From Rugosibacter sp. (GTDB lineage Bacteria > Pseudomonadota > Gammaproteobacteria > Burkholderiales > Rhodocyclaceae): DNA of 64,000 nucleotides. The DNA is taken from the NCBI GenBank assembly GCA_004322535.1, contig SCUZ01000103.1, positions 51,045-115,044 of the forward strand. The letters run 5' to 3'. The notes beneath the pieces were generated by a model. The model worked only from the letters and a program-made list of their open reading frames with translations, made no database searches and was not told the DNA's origin. Shown in pieces: positions 1 through 9,406 of this stretch (positions are counted from its first letter, which is position 1; every line of letters starts with the position of its first letter). The translations under genes were made by a program, and so were the position numbers.

Positions 1-1365
1 ATCGAGATGGCCGGTGATATTTCATTTGCCCTGGATCATCTCGAAAAAGAGCAGCGCCTCAACTATCTCGCTTATTTCGATGCCAATACCGGCCTGTCAA
101 ACCGCGCGCTGTTTCTGGACCGGGTGACTCAGCACATCGGTGGCGCACACGACGAGCAAAAGGCGTTTTCCGTGATCATGCTTGACATCGAACGGTTCAG
201 CAGCATCAATGAGACTTTCGGCCGACAGGCCGGGGACAACCTGTTGCGTCAGATTGCAACGCGACTAAAAGAGATGCTTGATGAAACGTATATTCTGGCC
301 CGGTTTTCGGCCGACAATTTCAGCATCGCCACGCGGGGTGACGGTGAAGGCACAGGCATCGCCCATGTTCTGGAGAAGATTTTGTCCGGCATACAGAATC
401 AGCCATTCCTGATTGGCGAGCAGGAGCTGCGCGCTTCGGCCAGGGCAGGGATATCGTCTTATCCTGCCGACGGCGAGGACGTCGAGACCCTATTACACAA
501 TGCCGAGGCCGCACTGAAAAAGGCCAAGCTTTCCGGCGACAAGTACCTGTTCTACGCCCCTGAGTTCAATGCCCGCGTCGCCGAGAAGCTGTCGCTCGAA
601 AACAAGCTGCGCCGGGCCTTGGAACAGAATCAACTGGTGCTGCATTACCAGCCCAAAGTCGATCTCAAGAGCGGGCAGATTTGCGGGCTTGAAGCGCTGC
701 TACGCTGGAACGATCCCGAGACCGGACTGGTGCCGCCGATGAAATTCATCCCCTTGCTTGAAGAAACCGGGATGATTCTGGAGGCGGGTCGCTGGGCGTT
801 GACTCAGGCAGTGTCGGATGCCCGTACATGGCAAGCAAAGGGCTTGCGCGCTCCCCGGATTGCCGTCAATGTTTCGCCGATTCAGCTTCAACAGAAAGAT
901 TTTGTCAGCATGGTGGCGAGTGTGATAGGCGGTACCGGGAATGAAACGGTCGAACTGGAACTGGAGATTACCGAGAGCCTGATCATGCAAGACATACGAA
1001 CCAATATCCAGAAACTCAAGGCCATTCGAGAGATGGGTATCGAGGTTGCGATTGACGATTTCGGCACCGGTTACTCCTCGCTCAGCTATATCGCCAAGCT
1101 ACCGGTCAATACCCTGAAGATCGATCGGGCGTTCATCATCAACATGACCAGCAACTCCGATGACCTGAGCATCGTCTCCACCATCATTTCCCTGGCTCAT
1201 TCCCTGAATCTGCGGGTAGTTGCGGAGGGCGTCGAAACCAAAGAACAGGCAAATCTCCTGCGCTTGCTCAAGTGCAACGAGATCCAGGGATTCCTGTTCA
1301 GTCTGGGTGTTCCAGCAGAACAGATCGAAACATTTCTGCACGAGAAAAAGTCACTACTGGATTGA
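1..1365 (+). CDS. GGDEF/EAL cyclic-di-GMP phosphodiesterase, C-terminal part
   Basis: The frame is open to the window edge, so the true N-terminus (probably a sensor or PAS region) lies upstream. About 452 residues from the first internal ATG at base 7 are visible. A GGDEF domain spans roughly residues 20-190, but its signature reads RFSADNF instead of RxGGDEF, so it should not synthesise c-di-GMP. An EAL domain follows (about 200-445) with the usual catalytic motifs: EALLRW, NVSPIQL, ELEITES, DDFGTGYSSL, KIDRAFI, VAEGVET and QGFLFS. The expected activity is hydrolysis of c-di-GMP to pGpG, with the degenerate GGDEF domain as a regulatory GTP-binding module. A strong terminator follows 87 bp downstream. 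c-di-GMP commonly controls pili, which are abundant later in the window, but no direct link is visible. Confidence 0.9.
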   Translation: MEMAGDISFALDHLEKEQRLNYLAYFDANTGLSNRALFLDRVTQHIGGAHDEQKAFSVIMLDIERFSSINETFGRQAGDNLLRQIATRLKEMLDETYILARFSADNFSIATRGDGEGTGIAHVLEKILSGIQNQPFLIGEQELRASARAGISSYPADGEDVETLLHNAEAALKKAKLSGDKYLFYAPEFNARVAEKLSLENKLRRALEQNQLVLHYQPKVDLKSGQICGLEALLRWNDPETGLVPPMKFIPLLEETGMILEAGRWALTQAVSDARTWQAKGLRAPRIAVNVSPIQLQQKDFVSMVASVIGGTGNETVELELEITESLIMQDIRTNIQKLKAIREMGIEVAIDDFGTGYSSLSYIAKLPVNTLKIDRAFIINMTSNSDDLSIVSTIISLAHSLNLRVVAEGVETKEQANLLRLLKCNEIQGFLFSLGVPAEQIETFLHEKKSLLD

Positions 1366-1451
1366 ATGGGATCGCGTCAGCCGTCCAGCGTAGAATCGGC
1401 AGTTTAGACAGCGGCGAAACTTCGGCGAATCATTCAGCGCGAACAGTCAAG

Positions 1452-1484
1452 AAAAAAGGCCGACTGCTCCCAGTCGGCCTTTTT
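1452..1484 (+). terminator. Rho-independent terminator after the EAL gene
   Basis: A perfect 10-bp stem (AAGGCCGACT / AGTCGGCCTT) with a 6-nt loop is flanked by an A-tract and a T-tract, so it could work in both directions. It closes the GGDEF/EAL transcript. Confidence 0.85.
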
Positions 1485-1538
1485 GGCTATTAGGAGGATC
1501 AAACTCCCAATTCGCATTGGGAATCTTTAGGACTCGGC

Positions 1539-1553
1539 ATATATATATATATA
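1539..1553. repeat. AT dinucleotide run
   Basis: About seven AT units lie in the AT-rich gap between the EAL terminator and the tRNA-like fragment. No function can be assigned. It marks DNA of lower GC than the neighbouring genes. Confidence 0.7.
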
Positions 1554-1570
1554 AGGAAAATCCAAATCTT

Positions 1571-1588
1571 GGCTACCAATAGGCTACT
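1571..1588. repeat. Paired GGCTAC direct repeat, 11-bp period
   Basis: GGCTAC occurs at 1571 and again at 1582, 11 bp (one helical turn) apart. The pair lies 55 bp from the CCA end of the tRNA-like fragment at 1643. Similar 11-bp doublets occur near tRNA-Thr and its copy. Short paired repeats of this type are often integrase arm sites, but that reading is inference. Confidence 0.45.
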
Positions 1589-1642
1589 AATTAAGTTACG
1601 CGAAATAAAACTGCTTATGGGTTATCACAAGTTATTGATTAT

Positions 1643-1689
1643 TGGTTTGCCCAGTGCGACTCGAACTCGTAACCAAAGGATTGTGAGAC
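1643..1689 (-). repeat. tRNA 3'-half fragment (probable decayed att site)
   Basis: On the minus strand this reads as the anticodon-loop to CCA half of a tRNA: a TTCGAGT T-loop, a short acceptor half and a final CCA, with no 5' half. Hand alignment to the 3' half of tRNA-Ile2(CAT) at 2704 gives about 33 of 47 identities in the same orientation. It may be the far end of an old element inserted in that tRNA, or a fragment of another tRNA. Together the two sites would bracket a remnant of about 1.1 kb holding a broken Fic gene. Confidence 0.5.
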
Positions 1690-1917
1690 TTGGCTAGAGT
1701 TTCTAGTAGATCGGTAGATCAATGGGATGGTCGTAAACCTTTCTACCGTCAGTCTCATCCAGCCCTTTGGAAGCTCGCAATATTGCAAGGGGCTGCGTGA
1801 ATTGTAGAAGTAATTTGGCCCGCTTGTCACAAAAACAGTTTTTCGAACACTAAGCAAGCTTTGAAAGAAATTGACTTATTTCTTTCAAAGAAAAGAACTG
1901 TTTGAAAACATTCTTAA

Positions 1918-2650
1918 TCCGGGCTCATATCCTTCGTACCGAATCCTTTGCCACCTCCCATAGCATTCGACATGGCGCTTACGCTGGCGCGGTCAAAAGC
2001 AGATGCGGCTCTGCCGGAACTTTCTGGCCTTGACGGGCAATTACCCAATCCACATCTGCTGATCGATGAAATCGAAGATGGCAATGCCAAGCGTTCCGTC
2101 AATGCGGACATCTAAGAAATTCGAAACCATATCCGAGCCTTGGAGCATGGTGTTGCGCAGTTGCCTGAATTACCTCTGTCACTTCGGCTAGTCAGAGAGA
2201 TTCATTCCAAACTCATGACGAGCAGGCGTGGGGATAAAGCCACACCAAGACATTCCGACGCTCGCAAAATTGGATTAGGCCAGCTGGCAGGACGCCGGTG
2301 GCAGCCGCTTTCGTTCCACCTCCGGTGCTGAAGATGAACGAATGTCTGGGCGAATGGGAGAAGTTTCTTCATATGCGGGATGCCATTCCAGATTTGATTC
2401 AATGCGCCATGATGCATGCCCAGGTGAGAGGCAAACCCAACGCGCTCGGCTGGATTGATGATCTCTTCATCAATACCTGCATGACGATAGGGCGAGCAGC
2501 AAAAATCTTGGGGGAAACACATCCAACGGCCAAGGCGACGGTAGCTGCTCTGGAGCGAGCGAAATTCTCCGCGAAATCACCGGACGGCAATGGGGGCGTT
2601 TCTATGTCTGTCAGCCAGTCCTTGATGCGCTCGACAAGCCATTCGCGTAG
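1918..2650 (+). pseudogene. Fic family protein, multiply disrupted pseudogene
   Basis: Pieces of a Fic (AMPylase-type) protein appear in order. An N-terminal part (VPNPLPPPIAFD, then LDGQLPNPHLLID) is in frame from 1936. After an in-frame TAA at 2113 the same frame continues with IRALEHGVAQLPELPLSLR. A shift near 2290 leads to AAFVPPPVLKMNECLGEWEKFL and IPDLIQCAMMHAQ. A further shift near 2565 gives a C-terminal winged-helix piece (ILREITGRQWGRFYV) ending at 2650. The block with the catalytic HPFxDGNGR motif is missing, as is the segment with the usual autoinhibitory-side sequence. The gene is therefore dead. It sits beside tRNA-Ile2, as accessory genes often do. Confidence 0.8.
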
Positions 2651-2703
2651 CACCTGGAAAGGACAAAGGGCTACCCCACACATAAGGCAACCCTTTGATT
2701 TAT

Positions 2704-2780
2704 TGGTGGGCCCAGCTGGACTTGAACCAGCGACCAATCGATTATGAGTCGACTGCTCTAACCAACTGAGCTATGGGCCC
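2704..2780 (-). tRNA. ileX: tRNA-Ile2 (CAT anticodon, lysidine type)
   Basis: The minus strand gives a full 77-nt cloverleaf that begins GGGCCCATAGCTC and ends GGGCCC-ACCA with encoded CCA. The anticodon loop is CTCATAA. Overall sequence, especially the T arm, matches the minor isoleucine tRNA of proteobacteria, whose C34 is converted to lysidine by TilS to read AUA, rather than a methionine tRNA. It lies between the decayed patch and rpoD. Its 3' end faces the Fic remnant, the orientation expected of an integration target. Confidence 0.88.
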
Positions 2781-2807
2781 GTAAGAGGTGTTACCACGCA
2801 GCAAATA

Positions 2808-2847
2808 ACAGGCTACCGCACGACATTTTGGCAATGAGGTAGCCTGT
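2808..2847 (-). terminator. Probable rpoD terminator
   Basis: A perfect 10-bp inverted repeat (ACAGGCTACC / GGTAGCCTGT) with a 20-nt loop lies 3 bp beyond the rpoD stop on the minus strand. The following T-run is weak (TATTTG), so the site is probable rather than certain. Confidence 0.55.
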
Positions 2848-2850
2848 GCG

Positions 2851-4905
2851 TCACGTCTCCGAATCGAGGAAGCTGCGCAGTTTTTCCGAACGGGTCGGAT
2901 GACGCAACTTGCGCAGGGCCTTGGCTTCGATCTGACGAATACGTTCGCGGGTGACATCGAACTGTTTGCCGACTTCTTCCAGCGTGTGGTCGGTGTTCAT
3001 TTCAATACCGAAACGCATGCGCAGAACCTTGGCTTCGCGTGGCGTGAGGCTGTCGAGAATTTCTTTGGTGACATCACGCAAGCTGGAAAACAGCGCAGCT
3101 TCGTTCGGCAGCAGCGTGCCTTGATCTTCGATAAAGTCGCCCAAATGCGAATCGTCATCGTCGCCAATGGGCGTTTCCATGGAAATAGGCTCTTTGGAAA
3201 TTTTCAGGATCTTGCGAATCTTATCCTCGGGCATTTCCATTTTTTCTGCCAACACCGCGGGCAGCGGCTCTTGGCCTGTCTCTTGCAATATCTGGCGGCT
3301 GATGCGATTCATCTTGTTGATGGTCTCGATCATATGCACCGGAATGCGGATAGTGCGCGCCTGATCAGCAATCGAGCGGGTAATGGCTTGCCGAATCCAC
3401 CACGTGGCATAGGTTGAAAACTTGTAGCCACGGCGATATTCGAATTTATCCACGGCCTTCATCAAGCCAATGTTGCCTTCTTGAATCAGGTCAAGGAACT
3501 GCAAGCCACGATTGGTGTATTTTTTGGCAATCGAGATCACCAGCCGCAAATTGGCTTCGGTCATTTCGCGCTTGGCACGGCGGGCCTTGGCTTCGCCGGT
3601 GGACATCTGCTTGTTGATGTCCTTGAGCTCTTTGAGCGGGATACCTGTCTGGCTTTGCAGCTCAATCAAGCTATGCTGCTCATCCACCACGTTAGGCGCA
3701 TTGCGAATGAGCAGAGCCGCATAGGGTTTGCCTGACTGGATCTCTCTTTTGACCCAATCCGTATCCACTTCATTGCCAGGAAACGACTTAATGAAATGTT
3801 GCCTCGGCATATTCGATTTATCGACACAAAAATGCAGAATTTTCCGCTCATGACTGCGCACGGAGTCAACGATGCTGCGCACAGAACCACACAGCTTTTC
3901 AATTGTTTTGGCGGTGAAACGGATGTTCAAAAGCTCATCTGCAATCTGCTTCTTGAGGCGCAGATAACTTTTATCCTCGGAACCTTTTTTGGAGAGTGTC
4001 TGCTGTAATTTTCCGTAAAGGGCGTGGATGAGCGAGAAACGCTCTAATGCTTCTTGCTTGAGCTTGAGCAATGAAGCAGACACTTGCGCACTGCCGTCGT
4101 CTCCATCAGCAAAGTCCTCTTCAATGTCCTCTTCTGCGGCTGCGGCCTCCAGCTCTTCGTCCGATGCATTGGGATCAATCAGACCATCAATGAGCTCATC
4201 GATGCGCATCTCATCGCGCGCGACACGAGCGGCCATGTCGAGCATGGCGGCAATGGTGGTGGGACAGGCAGAAATAGCCATCACCATGTGCTTTAAGCCA
4301 TCCTCAATGCGCTTGGCAATTTCAATTTCGCTCTCACGCGTAAGCAACCCGACCGAACCCATTTCACGCATATACATACGCACGGGGTCTGTTGTGCGAC
4401 CAAATTCCGAATCAACCGTCGACAAGGCTTGCTCGGCTTGCTCTTCCACTTCTTCGGCATCAACCGGTGCAGGCGAAGTTTGATTCAGCAGCATGTCTTC
4501 GACAGCGGGGGCTTCATCAAACACCTGTATCGACATATCGGCAAAAGTAGCAATAATCGATTCGATCTGCTCTGCATCAACCAACTCGTCCGGCAGATGA
4601 TCGTTAATTTCGGCATACGTCAAATAGCCACGTTCCTTGCCCAAAGCAATCAGGGTTTTGAGCCGACTGCGCTTGGCATCCATATCCAGAGGTGCGGCTT
4701 CTGGCGCGATGATCAATTTCTCTTTGCTCTTGCGGCCACGGCCTTTGGCAATCACTTCGACCGCCACAGGTTTTGCTGGTGCGGCTACAGGCGCTTCAGG
4801 AGCGGCAGCCCTCGCTTTTTTTTCTTTAGCGGCAGGAATCTTTTGCTCGACCGTTGCGCTGGCAGCTTTTGATTTGCTTTTTGTCGTGGTGATTTTGTTC
4901 GGCAT
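2851..4905 (-). CDS. rpoD: RNA polymerase primary sigma factor RpoD (sigma-70)
   Basis: This 684-residue housekeeping sigma factor directs core RNA polymerase to -10/-35 promoters. An Ala/Lys-rich N-terminal tail (1-75) precedes region 1.1. Region 1.2 contains [11 protein letters not shown] (about 170-185) and is followed by the large acidic non-conserved segment. Region 2 (about 455-530) has the core-binding and melting motifs [16 protein letters not shown] and [10 protein letters not shown]. Region 4 (about 620-684) has the helix-turn-helix [18 protein letters not shown]. Length and architecture are normal for beta/gammaproteobacteria. The start is supported by GAGGA five bases upstream of the ATG. 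It is the last gene of the rpsU-yqeY-dnaG-rpoD series. Confidence 0.98.
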   Translation of the reverse strand: MPNKITTTKSKSKAASATVEQKIPAAKEKKARAAAPEAPVAAPAKPVAVEVIAKGRGRKSKEKLIIAPEAAPLDMDAKRSRLKTLIALGKERGYLTYAEINDHLPDELVDAEQIESIIATFADMSIQVFDEAPAVEDMLLNQTSPAPVDAEEVEEQAEQALSTVDSEFGRTTDPVRMYMREMGSVGLLTRESEIEIAKRIEDGLKHMVMAISACPTTIAAMLDMAARVARDEMRIDELIDGLIDPNASDEELEAAAAEEDIEEDFADGDDGSAQVSASLLKLKQEALERFSLIHALYGKLQQTLSKKGSEDKSYLRLKKQIADELLNIRFTAKTIEKLCGSVRSIVDSVRSHERKILHFCVDKSNMPRQHFIKSFPGNEVDTDWVKREIQSGKPYAALLIRNAPNVVDEQHSLIELQSQTGIPLKELKDINKQMSTGEAKARRAKREMTEANLRLVISIAKKYTNRGLQFLDLIQEGNIGLMKAVDKFEYRRGYKFSTYATWWIRQAITRSIADQARTIRIPVHMIETINKMNRISRQILQETGQEPLPAVLAEKMEMPEDKIRKILKISKEPISMETPIGDDDDSHLGDFIEDQGTLLPNEAALFSSLRDVTKEILDSLTPREAKVLRMRFGIEMNTDHTLEEVGKQFDVTRERIRQIEAKALRKLRHPTRSEKLRSFLDSET

Positions 4906-5037
4906 GATAATCCTCGGCGGAGACGCAGGAATGGCGCAGTAAGAATTTACAGCTACTGTGTAAGACCTTGGGCACTGAGAGTAAATAGTTCAGCGCATCA
5001 TAAAAACAGTGAAAGCGCTGGGTAACCCGTAATTATA

Positions 5038-6792
5038 TCAGAGTGGGGTATCTGCCGCAGCAAGTGAAGCGCTGCGTTTTTTTGCCAGCAGATACGTCAG
5101 TCGCTGGCGCTCTTCCAAATTAAGCCCCTGCCGCGCCTGTGCCGTAAGTTTTTCAATTTCAGCAGTAAGTTGGGCATGCTGCAAATGGATAATCACGTCA
5201 TTGAAAACCGCCTCAAGTGCAGCTAAGTCAAGCTCCTCTTCGCTGGTTGTCGCCAACGCCGAAACTAGTGGCTCATGCGCTGTTCCACGGAAAAATTCAA
5301 TCATGACGCCAAAGCCTGCCGCTACCAGCTCGCCGTGCGCAATTGCCCGGGCAATGGCATGCAATGCCGCGCCTGCCGGTTGCTCACGATCGATCAAATC
5401 CAGCGGCAACTGCGCTGCCCATATGGGTTTATGCAGCACAATTTTCAGCAACTTGTGCTCAATGGTCGAGGGTACCGGGCGCTGCTTCATTTGCGCTGGC
5501 GCATACCGATTACGAGTGAGCGACTTTAGCTCACACTGGGCTTCCACCTCGGTTTGCGACACTTGCGCCCGGGCAGCAATCTCTTTGACGATTTGGATTC
5601 TTAAAATAGGTGCTGCGATTTTTTGCAGCAAAGGCTTTGCCTCATGCACTAGTTTTGCCCGATTTTCTGCGCTCACCGGCGGGGTTTGCTTGGTTAGTTC
5701 GCGTACCAGAAACTCGGATAAACGGGTGGCATTGCGCGTGTGATGAACAAAGGCTTCTTTGCCGTGTGCGCGGATAAATTCGTCCGGATCCTGATTGCCC
5801 GGCATTTGCAATATCTCAACTGTTTTGTTATCCGCCAGATGTGCCAGGCTCACCTCCATCGCACGCCAGGCAGCACGGTCTCCGGCGCTATCCCGATCGA
5901 AACAAAAAACAACACGGCTTGCCAGCTTCAGCAGTTTTTGTACGTTGGCATCGGTTGCTGCTGTGCCCAGCGTGGCAACCACATTGCCGACACCATGTTG
6001 CGCCAGACCCACGACATCCATATAGCCTTCAACCACCAGAACAGTATCTTCTTCCTGGATCGCTTTTCGAGCCTGAGGCAAGCCATATAGCTCGCGGCCT
6101 TTTTCAAACAGCGGAGTCTCGGGTGAATTGAGATACTTCGGTTCCCCTTCGCCGATCACGCGCCCGCCAAAGCCAATGACATTGCCGCGTTGGTCAAGAA
6201 TCGGAAACATTACCCGATCACGAAACCGATCATAGCGGCGCCCCTGGTCATTGCTAATCACCAAGCCGCACTCAATCAGTGCGTTATCGTTGTATTCAGG
6301 GAAAGCCTGCTGCAAACCTTGCCACCCATCGGGAGCATAGCCAAGGCCAAATTTAGCGGCTATCTCGCCGGTCAGCCCTCGGGCACGGAAATAATCAACG
6401 GCTTTGGAAGAAATCTTGAGCTGTTCGCGATAAAAGTGCATCGCGCGTGCCATTAATTCGGTCAATGGCGCCTTTTTCGCTTGTTCGCTATGGTGGCGCT
6501 CGGTTCTCGGCACCGATAATCCGACCGATGAGGCGAGCTCTTCAATCGCCTCAATAAAACCGATGCCGGAATATTGCATGACAAAACCCACCGCGCTGCC
6601 ATGCGCGCCACAGCCAAAGCAATGATAAAACTGCTTGCTCGGGCTGACCGTAAACGAGGGGGTTTTTTCCGAGTGAAACGGACAGCAGGCGCTGTAGTTC
6701 GCGCCACCCTTGCGCAAAGACACGTAGCGCTCAACCACATCCACAATATCTATGCGGGCAAGGAGTTCCTGGACAAAGCTTTCGGGGATCAC
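5038..6792 (-). CDS. dnaG: DNA primase DnaG
   Basis: DnaG makes the RNA primers for replication at the fork. The 584-residue protein has the CHC2 zinc-binding domain at its start (CPFHSEKTPSF, about 37-47, and YHCFGCGAHG, about 57-66). The TOPRIM catalytic core has VVEGYMDVVGL and the acidic FDRDSAGDRAA. A DnaB-helicase-binding C-terminal region follows. It appears to start with GTG at 6792, because no suitable in-frame ATG exists nearby. A 132-bp gap separates it from rpoD and could hold a promoter. It sits in the same order as the classical macromolecular synthesis operon. Confidence 0.97.
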   Translation of the reverse strand: MIPESFVQELLARIDIVDVVERYVSLRKGGANYSACCPFHSEKTPSFTVSPSKQFYHCFGCGAHGSAVGFVMQYSGIGFIEAIEELASSVGLSVPRTERHHSEQAKKAPLTELMARAMHFYREQLKISSKAVDYFRARGLTGEIAAKFGLGYAPDGWQGLQQAFPEYNDNALIECGLVISNDQGRRYDRFRDRVMFPILDQRGNVIGFGGRVIGEGEPKYLNSPETPLFEKGRELYGLPQARKAIQEEDTVLVVEGYMDVVGLAQHGVGNVVATLGTAATDANVQKLLKLASRVVFCFDRDSAGDRAAWRAMEVSLAHLADNKTVEILQMPGNQDPDEFIRAHGKEAFVHHTRNATRLSEFLVRELTKQTPPVSAENRAKLVHEAKPLLQKIAAPILRIQIVKEIAARAQVSQTEVEAQCELKSLTRNRYAPAQMKQRPVPSTIEHKLLKIVLHKPIWAAQLPLDLIDREQPAGAALHAIARAIAHGELVAAGFGVMIEFFRGTAHEPLVSALATTSEEELDLAALEAVFNDVIIHLQHAQLTAEIEKLTAQARQGLNLEERQRLTYLLAKKRSASLAAADTPL

Positions 6793-6828
6793 CTTGGCAT
6801 TATGCGCTAGTCACTGAGTTTTGCACTA

Positions 6829-7296
6829 CTACGCACCGCTTAGCGCGCCAAGTTTGGCTTTCACCAAACGCGACACTTCGCCCATATCCGCGCGGCCTGC
6901 CACTTGGGGCTTGATGTGTGCAATCACTTTGCCCATATCTGAAGGTGCCGCTGCGCTTACAGCTTGAATAGAGGCGATGATAATGGATTCAATCTGCGCG
7001 GCGTCCATCGCTTGCGGCATATAGGCGGAGAGCACTTCTGCTTCGTATTTTTCCGCATCTGCCAAGTCTTGCCGCCTGGCAGCTTCATACTGGGTGATTG
7101 AATCCTTGCGCTGCTTGAGCATTTTTTCAATCACGGCGATGACACCCGCGTCATCCAGCTCAACCCGCTCATCCACCAGTTTTTGTTTGATGGCCGCCAG
7201 CAACAAAGAAAGCGCCTCTTTGCGTGGGCGATCGCCTGCTTTCAGGGCGGCTTTCCAGTCGGCGCTGATACGGTCTTTAAGCGTGATGGAGGTCAT
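6829..7296 (-). CDS. yqeY: GatB/YqeY domain-containing protein
   Basis: A YqeY family protein of 155 residues from the ATG at 7296 (MTSITLK). An in-frame start at 7320 would add eight residues but lies inside the rpsU terminator. Typical motifs are RKEALSLLLAAIKQ and the C-terminal DMGKVIAHIKPQVAGRADMG. The family resembles the tail domain of the GatB amidotransferase subunit, so a role in binding tRNA or tRNA-amidotransferase partners is often proposed but unproven. It lies between rpsU and dnaG, its usual place in betaproteobacteria. Confidence 0.93.
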   Translation of the reverse strand: MTSITLKDRISADWKAALKAGDRPRKEALSLLLAAIKQKLVDERVELDDAGVIAVIEKMLKQRKDSITQYEAARRQDLADAEKYEAEVLSAYMPQAMDAAQIESIIIASIQAVSAAAPSDMGKVIAHIKPQVAGRADMGEVSRLVKAKLGALSGA

Positions 7297-7316
7297 TTTA
7301 TTTTCTTTCAAGAAAT

Positions 7317-7340
7317 ACAAAAACCGCCTGGTGGCGGTTT
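7317..7340 (-). terminator. Terminator downstream of rpsU
   Basis: An 8-bp stem (AAACCGCC / GGCGGTTT) with a TGGT loop is followed on the minus strand by TTTTTG. It lies between rpsU and yqeY and may attenuate transcription into yqeY-dnaG-rpoD. Confidence 0.75.
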
Positions 7341-7435
7341 CTTTACGTCATCATTGCCAACCTTGTTATTGGCCGGTGTGGGTCGCCCTAAGTAACCACA
7401 GGCACGTTCGCCACACACAACCGCCAACCAGAATC

Positions 7436-7648
7436 TCAATACATTTTTGGCGGCAACAACTGGCTGCTGATACGCTTTTTATGCCGTTTAACCGCAGCAG
7501 CCGCTTTACGCTTGCGCTCGGAAGTGGGCTTTTCGTAGAACGTACGGGCCCGCAACTCGGTGAGGAGGCCTACTTTTTCAATGGTGCGCTTGAAGCGACG
7601 GACAGCAACTTCAAAGGGTTCATTTTCTTTGACACGAATACCAGGCAT
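7436..7648 (-). CDS. rpsU: 30S ribosomal protein S21
   Basis: This is a complete 70-residue bS21. It begins [21 protein letters not shown] and ends in the very basic stretch [14 protein letters not shown] that contacts 16S rRNA near the anti-Shine-Dalgarno end. Length is normal. It is the first gene of the rpsU-yqeY-dnaG-rpoD series and is divergent from tsaD, with 86 bp between the two starts for both promoters. Confidence 0.98.
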   Translation of the reverse strand: MPGIRVKENEPFEVAVRRFKRTIEKVGLLTELRARTFYEKPTSERKRKAAAAVKRHKKRISSQLLPPKMY

Positions 7649-7734
7649 TGCAGTGACCTTGATAAGACGAAGAGGCGTGCATTCTAAAGATTTTCAGGCA
7701 GATGTCAAAGGGGTGCAGCGGATAGAATGCGCCT

Positions 7735-8769
7735 ATGCGAGTTTTAGGTATTGAATCTTCCTGCGACGAAACCGGCCTGGCCCTCTACGACACTGAGCGG
7801 GGCCTGTTGGCGCATGCCGTACACAGTCAAGTGGCCATGCATGGAATTTATGGTGGCGTGGTACCCGAGTTAGCCTCTCGCGACCACATTCGTCGGCTGA
7901 TTCCGCTACTCACGCATGTACTGACGGCCAGCGGATGCAGGCGTCAAGACATTGATGCGATTGCCTACACGGCAGGCCCTGGACTGGCCGGTGCGCTGCT
8001 GGTGGGTGCCAGTTTTGCCGAATCGCTTGGCCAGGCGCTCAATATCCCCACCCTGCCCGTGCATCATCTGGAAGGACATTTGCTCTCGCCTCTGCTCGCA
8101 GCCGATGCACCTGAATTTCCCTTTATCGCGCTGCTGGTTTCCGGCGGCCACACGCAGTTGATGTGTGTCACGCGGGTGGGCGATTATGAGCTGCTCGGCG
8201 AGTCGCTGGATGATGCCGCAGGCGAAGCCTTCGACAAGACAGCGAAGCTCTTGGGACTGGGCTACCCTGGCGGGCCGGCCTTGGCCGAACTGGCCGCATC
8301 GGGTACGCCAGGGCGCTACAAGCTGCCACGACCAATGCTTGCCAGTGGCGACTTGTCTTTCAGTTTTTCTGGCCTCAAAACAGCCGTGCTAACTCTGGCA
8401 CGCGATAAACTGCTGAGTGAAGCTGATCGTGCCGATCTGGCCGCAGAATTTCAAGAAGCAGTGGTCGATGTTATCGTTGCCAAAGCCTTGGCGGCGTGTC
8501 GCCAGCGCCGACTTTTTCGCTTGGTCGTCGCTGGTGGCGTGGGCGCCAATCTGCGCTTGCGACAGCGATTGGATGCAACCCTTTTGGCTGCCGGTGGGCG
8601 CGCGTTTTATCCTGAACTGGATTTATGTACCGATAACGGCGCAATGATTGCCTTTTGTGGCGCGCAACGCTTGGCCCAAGGCTTGGCAAACCCCGTGAGC
8701 CAAGGCGCTTTTGCTATCCACCCACGCTGGCCGTTGAATCAATTGTCTGCGGAATCTTCTGGCGACTGA
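7735..8769 (+). CDS. tsaD: tRNA N6-threonylcarbamoyltransferase TsaD
   Basis: The catalytic subunit that transfers threonylcarbamoyl to A37 of ANN-decoding tRNAs, working with TsaB, TsaC and TsaE (tsaE is at 28357). The 344-residue protein has the start [10 protein letters not shown], the metal-binding HxxxH motif in VHHLEGH (about 107-113), the nucleotide-binding VSGGHTQL, and [12 protein letters not shown] near the end. Length is normal. It is divergent from rpsU, as in many proteobacteria, and its last 31 bp overlap the end of the convergent plsY gene. Confidence 0.97.
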   Translation: MRVLGIESSCDETGLALYDTERGLLAHAVHSQVAMHGIYGGVVPELASRDHIRRLIPLLTHVLTASGCRRQDIDAIAYTAGPGLAGALLVGASFAESLGQALNIPTLPVHHLEGHLLSPLLAADAPEFPFIALLVSGGHTQLMCVTRVGDYELLGESLDDAAGEAFDKTAKLLGLGYPGGPALAELAASGTPGRYKLPRPMLASGDLSFSFSGLKTAVLTLARDKLLSEADRADLAAEFQEAVVDVIVAKALAACRQRRLFRLVVAGGVGANLRLRQRLDATLLAAGGRAFYPELDLCTDNGAMIAFCGAQRLAQGLANPVSQGAFAIHPRWPLNQLSAESSGD

Positions 8770-9362
8770 AAAGCGCGGTTTTCACCCAGGCGGCTTTCTG
8801 TGCCTGCGCGCAGTTTTTGGATATTCAAGCGATGCCGATAAATTAGCACCACAGACATCACCGCCACCGCCAGCACGACCTCGATCCGTTCATGGCGCAG
8901 CATCGCTATAAAAGGCGCGCTGGCTGCCGCTGTCAACGCGGCCAATGAGGAATAGCGTGTCACTGTAGCCACCAGCACCCACACAGCCGCCACCCACCCG
9001 CCTAGCGCAAGCGAAAACCCAAGCAGCACGCCCAGCGCTGTAGCTACACCCTTTCCGCCTTTAAAGCTCAGCGTCACCGGAAGCACGTGGCCGAGAAATG
9101 CCGCCAGGCCAGCTGCAGCAATCGTCGTCCCACCAGCGCCGAGCTTTGCGGCAACGAATATCGCCAGCCAACCTTTGCCAACATCACCCAGCAGGGTCAA
9201 TAATGCGGCCAACATGTTGCCCGAGCGCAGCACATTGGTGGCCCCCGGGTTGCCTGAGCCAAAACTGCGCGGATCAGCCAGGCCAAAGACGCGCGAGACA
9301 ATTACGGCAAAGGGCAGTGATCCAAGAAAATAGCCGAGAAGACACGCTAAACCAATGTTCAT
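8739..9362 (-). CDS. plsY: Glycerol-3-phosphate acyltransferase PlsY
   Basis: An inner-membrane enzyme that acylates glycerol-3-phosphate from acyl-phosphate, the first step of phospholipid synthesis. The 207-residue protein has about five membrane helices and the three conserved PlsY motifs: [13 protein letters not shown] (about 36-48), the cytoplasmic [14 protein letters not shown], and the C-terminal [14 protein letters not shown]. It converges on tsaD with a 31-bp overlap and is divergent from folB across 44 bp. Confidence 0.97.
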   Translation of the reverse strand: MNIGLACLLGYFLGSLPFAVIVSRVFGLADPRSFGSGNPGATNVLRSGNMLAALLTLLGDVGKGWLAIFVAAKLGAGGTTIAAAGLAAFLGHVLPVTLSFKGGKGVATALGVLLGFSLALGGWVAAVWVLVATVTRYSSLAALTAAASAPFIAMLRHERIEVVLAVAVMSVVLIYRHRLNIQKLRAGTESRLGENRAFQSPEDSADN

Positions 9363-9406
9363 GACAAAGTCCCTAGAATGGAGGAATTCTAAACCGGAGG
9401 CGCACA

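Noticed and set aside
1639..1857. A 72-codon minus-strand ORF ending in the tRNA-like fragment
   Set aside because: Its text there is just translated tRNA T-arm sequence. There is no ribosome site and no protein similarity.
2298..2747. A 149-codon plus-strand ORF overlapping tRNA-Ile2
   Set aside because: Its first part is a Fic fragment and its last part runs antisense through the tRNA. It is part of the pseudogene, not a separate gene.
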